From NCBI GenBank assembly GCA_017959485.1, contig JAGDAM010000037.1, positions 1 through 7,167 on the forward strand: a stretch of 7,167 nt of DNA. The letters are read 5' to 3'. The position numbers and the translations under genes were made by a program. Every line of letters begins with the position of its first letter. Position 1 is the first letter of the stretch. This DNA comes from Clostridia bacterium (GTDB lineage Bacteria; Bacillota_A; Clostridia; Oscillospirales; CAG-272). Positions 1 to 4,773 of this stretch are shown piece by piece. The notes beneath the pieces are model-generated. The model was given only the letters and a program-made list of their open reading frames with translations. It had not been told where the DNA came from and made no database searches.

Positions 1-618
1 GGGACCGCGATGCCCGACCCGCTTCCCGCGGGTGTTTACGCGGCGGTCGACGGCGTTTTCGCCGGAGCGATCAGGTTCTCCGACAGCGTCAAGCCCGAGG
101 CCAAGGGAGCGATTGAAGAGCTGCGCCGGCTCGGGGTTTCGCGGACGGTCATACTGTCCGGAGACAGCCGCGACAAAGCCGAGGCGGTCGGTTCCGAGCT
201 TTCGGTCGACCGTGTGGAGTCGGGTCTGCTTCCCAAGGAAAAGCACCGTACGCTCGAGCTGATAATGGACGGATCCGCGGCCGGGACCGTTTACGTCGGC
301 GACGGGATCAACGACGCGCCGTCGCTCGTCCGCGCCGACGCCGGAGTCGCCATGGGAGGCATCGGTTCGGACAGCGCTATCGAATCGGCTGACCTCGTGA
401 TAGTTTCCGACTCGCTCGCGAAGCTTCCCGAGGCGGTGAGAATCGCGCGAAAGACGCTGAGGATAGCGAGAGAGAACATCGTTCTCGCGCTCGCGGTCAA
501 AGGCGCCGTTCTGGTCCTCGGAGCGCTCGGATTCGCGGGTATGTGGGCGGCGGTCTTCGCCGACGTCGGAGTCGCCGTAATCTGCGTCCTCAATTCGATG
601 AGAACGTTGTTAAAATAA
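1..618 (+). CDS. cadA: Heavy-metal P1B-type ATPase, C-terminal part (likely Zn/Cd/Pb exporter), 5' truncated
   Basis: ATP-driven efflux of soft divalent metals across the cytoplasmic membrane. The frame is already open at base 1, so the ATG at 10 is internal. The metal-binding N-terminus, the first membrane helices and the DKTGT phosphorylation site lie upstream of the window. Numbering from the ATG at 10, the P-domain shows LSGD (49-52) and the hinge motif GDGINDAP (97-104), followed by AMGGIGSDSAIESAD, as is usual for P1B pumps. Two closing membrane helices lie at about 155-175 and 177-197. The first carries a Lys (K164) and the second an Asp (D185), 21 residues apart. This is the spacing of the Lys/Asp pair known in ZntA-type (P1B-2) pumps and argues against a Cu pump, which would have Met/Ser there. 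The symbol is a family label; zntA would be equally fair. The stop is TAA at 616-618. No metal regulator is visible in the window. Confidence 0.93.
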   Translation, partial: GTAMPDPLPAGVYAAVDGVFAGAIRFSDSVKPEAKGAIEELRRLGVSRTVILSGDSRDKAEAVGSELSVDRVESGLLPKEKHRTLELIMDGSAAGTVYVGDGINDAPSLVRADAGVAMGGIGSDSAIESADLVIVSDSLAKLPEAVRIARKTLRIARENIVLALAVKGAVLVLGALGFAGMWAAVFADVGVAVICVLNSMRTLLK

Positions 619-631
619 CTGATAAGATAAC

Positions 632-668
632 GGGGCTGTAAAAAAAGTTCAACTTTTTTTACAGCCCC
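632..668. repeat. 37-bp perfect palindrome (18-bp arms, 1-nt centre)
   Basis: GGGGCTGT, seven A and GTT are followed by a single C (650) and then their exact reverse complement ending in ACAGCCCC. It starts 13 nt after the ATPase stop, so it could end or protect that transcript. However, its T run lies inside the stem rather than after a GC-rich stem, so it is not a textbook intrinsic terminator. Its right arm is the same sequence as the outer end of the array at 862-874. Confidence 0.8.
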
Positions 669-874
669 AGCTAAATTCGCCGTTCCGGCGAGCTAAATTA
701 TGCTTCGCATAGCTAAATTTGCTTCGCAAGCTAAATTCGGCTTCGCCGAGCTAAATTCGGCGAATTTAATTTAGCTGTCCAGAAGGGACAATTTAGCTAT
801 CGAACGAAGTGAGATAATTTAGCTGCCGCAAAGCGGCAATTAAGCTATTCGCTTGTCGAACTTTTTACAGCCCC
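632..874. repeat. Composite array of mini-hairpins with AGCTAAATT spacers and GGGGCTGT ends (MITE-like)
   Basis: A non-coding array directly after the ATPase gene. The left half has five AGCTAAATT units (669, 691, 711, 729, 749). They are separated by tiny perfect hairpins, each with a TTC loop: 678-690, 700-710, 720-728 and 738-748. The right half has the reverse complement AATTTAGCT at 768, 790 and 816 and a one-base variant at 838. These are separated by different hairpins at 777-789 and 825-837 and an imperfect one at 799-815. The axis is a 6-bp stem with GGC loop (753-767). The outer ends are inverted copies: GGGGCTGTAAAAA at 632 and TTTTTACAGCCCC ending at 874, with one flanking C/G pair (631/875). 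No target-site duplication is evident and no ORF fits. A non-autonomous element or a structured-RNA repeat are both possible. It also sits where a terminator is expected. Confidence 0.75.
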
Positions 875-883
875 GGCTTAGTG

Positions 884-1051
884 TTAAGGCAATACCGCAC
901 AATTCGACGCGCACGTCTTGCCGGCCCTTTTGGCGCCTGTTTTGACGTCAAAATCTTGAAAAACTGCCTGTTTTCCTGCGATTTCTCAGTCAAAACAGGC
1001 GTCAAAATTACTCGACAATCTCCACACGCGAATTGTGCGGTATTGCCTTAA
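884..1051. mobile_element. TTAA-bounded MITE-like element, copy 1
   Basis: A 168-bp non-coding element starting TTAAGGCAATACCGC and ending with the exact reverse complement. The terminal inverted repeat is perfect over 23 bp (884-906 with 1029-1051), plus a flanking G/C pair at 883/1052. Inside are a small GACG/CGTC hairpin (906-909 with 914-917), a 14-bp palindrome TTTTGACGTCAAAA (940-953) and a 13-bp inverted repeat (934-946 with 989-1001). A second GCCTGTTTT at 966-974 can compete for the same AAAACAGGC at 992-1000. A related copy lies at 3449-3618. TTAA at both ends of both copies fits a TTAA (or inner TA) target duplication, but TTAA is itself palindromic, so the exact boundary is ambiguous. 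No transposase is encoded, so it would have to be mobilised in trans. Confidence 0.85.
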
Positions 1052-1084
1052 CAATCGTTTTTATCTGACTCGGCGGTCTCTTCA

Positions 1085-1131
1085 TCCGTCGGCGCAATTC
1101 CCCGGCAAAGAAGGCGCGGACGGCCGACGGA
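1085..1131. repeat. Loose inverted repeat in otherwise featureless spacer
   Basis: TCCGTCGGC (1085-1093) and GCCGACGGA (1123-1131) form a perfect 9-bp stem around a 29-nt GC-rich loop. Neither strand has a T run after it, so I do not call it a terminator. It is the only structure I see in the 1053-1183 spacer; no ORF with a plausible start and ribosome site is visible there. Confidence 0.35.
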
Positions 1132-1183
1132 CGCCCCGGCCACGTAAATATCAACAATTACCGGCGTTTATTCGCACGTATCC

Positions 1184-1251
1184 AATTCCGAATTCCGAAT
1201 TATCTTTTTAGTCTTAATTCATCATTCATCATTCATAATTCATAATTGAAT
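1184..1251. repeat. 7-nt tandem repeat tract (AATTCCG and ATTCATM families)
   Basis: AT-rich tract just past the 3' end of the cupin gene. AATTCCG occurs twice in tandem (1184-1197) followed by AATT. After a short unrelated stretch, ATTCATC occurs twice (1217-1230), then ATTCATA twice (1231-1244), then a degenerate ATTGAAT (1245-1251) that touches the cupin stop. All units are 7 nt long and share an AATT/ATTC core, as if one heptamer had expanded and drifted. No function can be read from it. Confidence 0.7.
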
Positions 1252-1599
1252 TCACGAATACAGAATAACCGCTATGAACACAAGATCCGAGTCGGTGTCG
1301 TTTTCCAGAGAGTGGCACTCGCCGTCGCGGCAGAGGGCGGCGTCGCCCGGGCCCACGCGAACGTCATTCCCGTTGTCGCAGTATTTTCCCGAACCCGACA
1401 GGAAGTAAAAGACCTCGCTGTCGCCCTCGTGAGTATGTTTCCCGATCGAACGGCCTGGCGCCAGCGTCATCAGATTGAACATTCTTCCCTTCCCGTTCAT
1501 CTCGTCGGCGCCGGTCAGAATCTTCTTCATAACCGTGTTTCCGTTGCCTCCGCGGATGCATTTTTCCTCCACGGACATTTCATCCGGTCTTCTAACCAT
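1252..1599 (-). CDS. Small cupin-domain protein
   Basis: A 115-residue single-domain cupin, a typical length for stand-alone cupin_2 proteins. Cupin motif 1 fits closely: His55 and His57 in GKHTHEGDSE, then Glu62, then GSG at about 69-71. Motif 2 has G83-P84-G85-D86 and His96 in GECHSLEN. H55, H57, E62 and H96 form the usual metal-binding set, so a metal-dependent binding or isomerase/oxygenase-type activity is possible, but the substrate cannot be read from sequence. No signal peptide is seen, so it is probably cytosolic. The ATG at 1599 is supported by GGAGGA with 8-nt spacing. It is the last gene of the minus-strand operon, 27 nt after the preceding membrane-protein gene. It could also be a small-molecule sensor domain without catalysis. 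Confidence 0.9.
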   Translation of the reverse strand: MVRRPDEMSVEEKCIRGGNGNTVMKKILTGADEMNGKGRMFNLMTLAPGRSIGKHTHEGDSEVFYFLSGSGKYCDNGNDVRVGPGDAALCRDGECHSLENDTDSDLVFIAVILYS

Positions 1600-1607
1600 C
1601 TTTCAAA

Positions 1608-1613
1608 TCCTCC
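1608..1613 (-). promoter_or_regulatory. Strong Shine-Dalgarno of the cupin gene
   Basis: GGAGGA on the minus strand, 8 nt before the ATG at 1599. It is the strongest ribosome site in this operon, suggesting the terminal cupin is translated independently of, and perhaps more than, the coupled membrane-protein genes upstream. Confidence 0.8.
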
Positions 1614-1626
1614 GTATTATTTGTCG

Positions 1627-2061
1627 TTACCGTTCTTTTTTTCCGACGGCGAGGCAGAGAAACAGCTGCAGCACCGTCACCGCCGTCGATATTATTAAAG
1701 CCGCGTATCCGATATACTGCGTAAAAGCCGGCAGCGACGGCTGCCTTATCAGCCCGAACAGCAGATACTCCTCCCCGCCGATGCGTTCGCTGATCAGCAG
1801 GTGAGGAATCAGATATACCGCGCAGGAAAGAACGGTCAGCCGCCGCAGAAGGGGCAGCCGGTCGCCGCGGGCGGTCGCGAAAAGGTTCGCCGCAGTGAAG
1901 ATCACTCCCGAAAACACGGGATAAAGAATGCGGGAAAGAATCATTCTCACCGGCCCGAAATTCGCCGCCCAGGACAGCAGCATTACTCCGACTTCGACGA
2001 CCGAAACGATGAGTATTGTCAGAACCCGCTTATTAAACAACTGTTTTTTGTCGAATTTCAA
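1627..2061 (-). CDS. Unrecognised four-helix membrane protein (144 aa)
   Basis: I do not recognise the family. The protein is 144 residues and hydrophobic, with four likely membrane helices at about 13-32, 42-62, 74-92 and 114-138. It has a short Lys-rich N-terminus (KFDKKQ, NKR) and a KKER tail, which suggests both ends are cytoplasmic. A basic loop (RGDRLPLLRR, 65-74) joins helices 2 and 3, and a polar stretch (SERIGGEE, 91-98) joins helices 3 and 4. The start is TTG at 2061, chosen because it overlaps the upstream stop as TTGA, a usual sign of translational coupling. A weak AGGTG lies about 8 nt before it. It sits between another four-helix protein and the cupin, so the two membrane proteins may form a pair. 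Confidence 0.75.
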   Translation of the reverse strand: MKFDKKQLFNKRVLTILIVSVVEVGVMLLSWAANFGPVRMILSRILYPVFSGVIFTAANLFATARGDRLPLLRRLTVLSCAVYLIPHLLISERIGGEEYLLFGLIRQPSLPAFTQYIGYAALIISTAVTVLQLFLCLAVGKKER

Positions 2062-2810
2062 CTGTCCGCACCTGACTGCCCGGAAGTTCTCCGCTTTTTT
2101 GCGGAGTCGGAATTCTTCTCTTTTTCAAACTCGGAAAAAAGATCGAGCCGGTAGGCGCGCTCCCATCCCGAAACCGCGATGAAGAGCACCACCGAAAGCA
2201 CGACTGCAACTCCGGCGGCGATCAGGGGATTAACTCCGGCGAAGCGCACCGAATAGGTGTAATACTCGGGCATCTGCGCCCCGGTTGCCGTTTCGGTCAC
2301 GCCCCGGACGCGGTAGTATTCGGTAAACGAGGAAGCGACGTAATAGGGGATCGCGGTCGGTATCGCCGGAAGGATCAGAAGAAGAAAATGCAGCCATCTT
2401 CCGGGAAAGAAAAATCTGAATCTGACCTTAAAAAGATTGCACCGGTCGCTGTCGGGCGGAAGAGAAAAGGCGTAAACCGAAGCCCCGGCGAGTACCGCCG
2501 CCCCGATCAGCGAGACCGCGAATATGACCGCCGTTACCGCCGGCAGCGGACGCAGACGCCCGGCCAGAGCGACGTCGACGTCGGTTGATTCCTTCGCCGC
2601 GAGGGTCGCCGCCGAGCGCTTCCCCGATTCCGACGCGATATTGATAACCGACTGCGCCCGCCGCAGGTCGTACCCGTCGTCGAACCGGCAGACCGGAAGC
2701 GCGCAGAGAATCAGGCAGAAAAGCGCGACTGTAAGCGGGGACAGGTATTTTATCCTGACGAGCGCGCGCCGCAGGAGCACCTTCTTTTCGTAACCGGATG
2801 ACGCGGACAT
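2058..2810 (-). CDS. Unrecognised four-helix membrane protein (250 aa)
   Basis: Family not recognised. From the ATG at 2810 it has 250 residues. Helices are predicted at about 24-42, 90-114, 138-158 and 195-214. A polar loop of about 45 residues lies between helices 1 and 2, and a shorter loop rich in Tyr and Thr (161-190) between helices 3 and 4. With the Lys/Arg-rich N-terminus inside, both loops would face outward. The C-terminal tail (from about 215) is charged: SEFEKEKNSDSAKKRR. The ATG at 2810 is preferred because it follows the HD-gene stop as TGA-T-ATG, ideal for re-initiation. A TTG at 2834 in the same frame would add eight residues and overlap the HD gene by 23 nt, but has no better ribosome site. 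The 3' end overlaps the next gene as TTGA. It could be a small transporter subunit or an envelope protein; nothing decides this. Confidence 0.8.
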   Translation of the reverse strand: MSASSGYEKKVLLRRALVRIKYLSPLTVALFCLILCALPVCRFDDGYDLRRAQSVINIASESGKRSAATLAAKESTDVDVALAGRLRPLPAVTAVIFAVSLIGAAVLAGASVYAFSLPPDSDRCNLFKVRFRFFFPGRWLHFLLLILPAIPTAIPYYVASSFTEYYRVRGVTETATGAQMPEYYTYSVRFAGVNPLIAAGVAVVLSVVLFIAVSGWERAYRLDLFSEFEKEKNSDSAKKRRTSGQSGADS

Positions 2811-2811
2811 A

Positions 2812-3420
2812 TCAGTTGTCGGTAGTTCCCTCAAGGAAATAGGCGGCTTCCATGTCAGCCACGCAGAGCGCGTAGGCGAGCGGGAACATCTCGAGCGCCT
2901 TCCCTACGGTATTGTTGTCCTCGGGCCCCGAGAAGCCCATGTGATATCTGATCGCGAAGGCCTCGTCGCGAGTCAGACGCATGAATCCCGACACAATATA
3001 GACCGATTTTTCACCGTGTCCGTAGGGCAGTTCGTCGTCGATTGTGTAATAGGGGGCGGAAACCCACTGTCCGTCCCGCTTGACGTTGCGAAACTCGGTC
3101 TTGTAGAAATTGACCTTGCAGAGATCGTGAAGAAGCGCGGCAATCGCGATGCTCTCGTCGGAGTAGTGTATGTTGTAGACCTCTTTCATCCGCTTGCGGT
3201 TCATAATGTCGACAAGGCATTCGTAGACGTTGAGACTGTGACGGCAGAGTCCGCCCTGCTCGGCGCCGTGATATCTTGTGGAGGCCGGCGCGATGAAGAA
3301 GTCGCTTCTGTCGCGGTTCAAAAGATAGCCCAGAAGCTCCTCGGAGCCCTCTCTGTGAATCTTGTCCCTGAAAATCGAGACGAATTTTTCCTTCTGAGCG
3401 GCAAGTTCAGTGTCGGTCAT
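2812..3420 (-). CDS. HD-domain phosphohydrolase-like protein
   Basis: A 202-residue soluble protein with the HD-superfamily metal site: His61 (CRHSLNVY), the His98-Asp99 doublet (LLHDLCKV), His135 (YGHGEKS), His160 (RYHMG) and a distal Asp189 (VADMEAAY). These fit the H...HD...H...H...D pattern of metal-dependent phosphohydrolases acting on nucleotides, cyclic nucleotides or RNA ends. The arrangement resembles the HD part of YhaM-like nucleases, but no OB-fold nucleic-acid-binding domain is present, so the substrate is open. The start at 3420 is set by GGGAAAGGA upstream. The frame stays open back to 3654, but that extension is the MITE-like element read through and lies upstream of the predicted transcription start. 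It is the first gene of a four-gene operon, coupled to the membrane protein behind it. Confidence 0.9.
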   Translation of the reverse strand: MTDTELAAQKEKFVSIFRDKIHREGSEELLGYLLNRDRSDFFIAPASTRYHGAEQGGLCRHSLNVYECLVDIMNRKRMKEVYNIHYSDESIAIAALLHDLCKVNFYKTEFRNVKRDGQWVSAPYYTIDDELPYGHGEKSVYIVSGFMRLTRDEAFAIRYHMGFSGPEDNNTVGKALEMFPLAYALCVADMEAAYFLEGTTDN

Positions 3421-3428
3421 TTTTTCGA

Positions 3429-3437
3429 TCCTTTCCC
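3429..3437 (-). promoter_or_regulatory. Shine-Dalgarno deciding the HD-gene start
   Basis: GGGAAAGGA on the minus strand ends 8 nt before the ATG at 3420. It lies 11 bp outside the edge of the MITE-like element, so it should stay single-stranded when the element folds. It supports the 202-residue start over the longer open frame. Confidence 0.75.
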
Positions 3438-3448
3438 AAAAAGCAGCT

Positions 3449-3618
3449 TTAAGGCAATACCGCGCGGGTTCGACGCACGCGTCCCGGCGGCTCGTTTTCC
3501 GCCTGTATTCGCGACGAGATCTTGAAAAACCGTCTGTTTTCCCGCGCTTTCTCAACGAAAACAGACAAATAATAATCTCGCCGATTTGCGCACGCGAACC
3601 CGTGCGGTATTGCCTTAA
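3449..3618. mobile_element. TTAA-bounded MITE-like element, copy 2, in the HD-operon leader
   Basis: A 170-bp relative of the element at 884-1051, in the same orientation, with the same first 15 and last 14 bases. The terminal inverted repeat is 24 bp (3449-3472 with 3595-3618) with one mismatch, G3464/T3603, which is a G-U pair in RNA. The internal stem GTCTGTTTT (3532-3540) with AAAACAGAC (3558-3566) matches the corresponding stem in copy 1. A small hairpin GACGC-AC-GCGTC (3472-3483) sits next to the left end. The element lies between the minus-strand promoter and the HD-gene ribosome site, so it should be transcribed as leader RNA. It happens to be open in the HD-gene frame but is not considered coding. 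Confidence 0.85.
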
Positions 3619-3625
3619 CGGTATT

Positions 3626-3654
3626 ATTTTATCACATTTAACGTCTTTCTTCAA
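3626..3654 (-). promoter_or_regulatory. Sigma-A-like promoter of the HD/membrane/cupin operon
   Basis: On the minus strand, TTGAAG (3654-3649), a 17-bp spacer, and TAAAAT (3631-3626). The expected start point, about 7 nt downstream, is near 3619, the outer edge of the MITE-like element. It is the best promoter match upstream of this operon. Confidence 0.7.
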
Positions 3655-3683
3655 GGATAACGTCGGTAATCGGATAATATGTA

Positions 3684-3712
3684 TTGAAAAAACGCCGCCT
3701 TTATGTTAAAAT
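3684..3712 (+). promoter_or_regulatory. Sigma-A-like promoter of the MoxR operon
   Basis: TTGAAA (3684-3689), a 17-bp spacer, and TAAAAT (3707-3712). The start point should be near 3719, giving a leader of about 60 nt. AGGAGG at 3761-3766 and AGGA at 3768-3771 precede the ATG at 3778. It is back-to-back with the minus-strand promoter, with 29 bp between the two -35 boxes. Confidence 0.75.
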
Positions 3713-3777
3713 AAATAGGTATTATTATATGTTACACCTTAACACTAACCACCGGAAGGCAGGAGGCAGGAACAGAA

Positions 3778-4761
3778 ATGAACGAAGAGAAAACCCGGAC
3801 AGAGGCGCAGGCGCTGCCCGAAACGCAGAAAAAGATAGCGGACGTTATCGCGGAAATCGAAAAGGTCATCGTAGGCAAACGGCCTGAGATCGTACTTCTC
3901 CTCTCCGCGCTGCTGTCCGGCTCGCACGTACTCATCGAAGACGTGCCCGGAACCGGCAAAACGACGCTCGCGGCGACCCTCGCAAAAGTCACCGGACTTG
4001 TTTTCAAACGCGCCCAGTTCACTCCCGACGTTATGGCGTCCGACATCACCGGATATAACATTTACAACCGCCAGAAGGAAGAGTTTGAATTCCGTCAGGG
4101 ACTCGTCATGTGCAATCTTATGCTTGCCGACGAGATCAACCGCGCCTCGCCCAAGACGCAGTCCGCGCTGCTCGAGGCGATGGAGGAAAACCGCGTGACG
4201 GTCGACGGCGTCACCTACGACGTGCCCGACCCCTTTATGGTCATCGCGACGCAGAACCCGACCGGATACGTCGGGACCTACCCGCTGCCCGAGGCGCAGC
4301 TCGACCGCTTCGCCGTAAAGATCAGAATGGGCTATCCCTCTCCCGAAGAGGAAATCGGCATCGTCATGGCGAGACGCGAGGCCAACCCGCTCGACACCGT
4401 CGACAACATTCTGTCCGCCGATGAACTGATCGCCCTCAAGCAGGCGGCGCGTTCGGTCAACGTCGACGAGGAGCTTTACAGATATATCGTGTCTCTCATC
4501 GGGGCCACGAGAAAACACCCGCTGCTCTCGCTCGGAGCTTCGCCCCGCGCCTCGGTCGCTCTGCTCCGGATAGCGCAGTCGTACGCCCTTGTCCGCGGAA
4601 GAGACTATCTGCTCCCCGAGGACATCGCCTCCGTATTCCGTCCCGTCGTGGCTCACCGCCTTATGCTCAAGCAGGACGCGAAACTGAAGGGACGCTCGCC
4701 CGAGGAAATACTCAGCGACATCCTCAGAACGACCGAAGTTCCCTACAAGGGCAAGCGCTGA
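3778..4761 (+). CDS. MoxR-family AAA+ ATPase
   Basis: A 327-residue cytosolic AAA+ ATPase, the normal size for MoxR proteins, which are thought to act as chaperone-like ATPases that activate or assemble partner proteins containing vWA-like domains. Walker A is VPGTGKTT (56-63, Lys61). Walker B is LMLADEIN (114-121, Asp118-Glu119), followed by the family signature NRASPKTQSALLEAMEE. Sensor 1 is ATQNP (157-161, Asn160), the likely arginine finger is Arg177 in QLDRF, and sensor 2 is Arg257 in GASPRAS. All ATP-handling residues are present, so it should be active. The C-terminal helical lid runs from about 212 to 320. The ATG at 3778 is preceded by AGGAGG and AGGA. It is the first gene of the operon; the DUF58 gene starts 12 nt after its stop, in the same frame. 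Confidence 0.96.
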   Translation: MNEEKTRTEAQALPETQKKIADVIAEIEKVIVGKRPEIVLLLSALLSGSHVLIEDVPGTGKTTLAATLAKVTGLVFKRAQFTPDVMASDITGYNIYNRQKEEFEFRQGLVMCNLMLADEINRASPKTQSALLEAMEENRVTVDGVTYDVPDPFMVIATQNPTGYVGTYPLPEAQLDRFAVKIRMGYPSPEEEIGIVMARREANPLDTVDNILSADELIALKQAARSVNVDEELYRYIVSLIGATRKHPLLSLGASPRASVALLRIAQSYALVRGRDYLLPEDIASVFRPVVAHRLMLKQDAKLKGRSPEEILSDILRTTEVPYKGKR

Positions 4762-4773
4762 TTACCCACGCCT

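Noticed and set aside
632..668. Canonical intrinsic terminator of the ATPase gene
   Set aside because: The GC-rich part of the stem is at the base and the T run is within the stem, not after it. It is recorded as a palindrome instead.
669..846. CRISPR array
   Set aside because: The 9-nt repeats are far too short, the inter-repeat segments are self-complementary hairpins, and repeat orientation flips at the centre.
1246..1698. 150-residue plus-strand frame across the cupin gene
   Set aside because: Antisense to a cupin with intact motifs and a strong Shine-Dalgarno; it begins in the heptamer repeat tract.
2811..2834. TTG start at 2834 for the 250-residue membrane protein
   Set aside because: It would overlap the HD gene by 23 nt without a better ribosome site; the ATG at 2810 sits ideally after the HD stop.
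3421..3654. N-terminal extension of the HD protein by 78 residues
   Set aside because: The frame is open, but the added residues are encoded by the MITE-like element and the start at 3654 lies inside the promoter -35 box, upstream of the predicted transcript. The ATG at 3420 has a good ribosome site.
3745..4656. 303-residue open frame antisense to the MoxR gene
   Set aside because: Shadow of a clearly real gene in GC-rich DNA; low-complexity Arg/Gly/Asp/Val composition, no known motif, no ribosome site.
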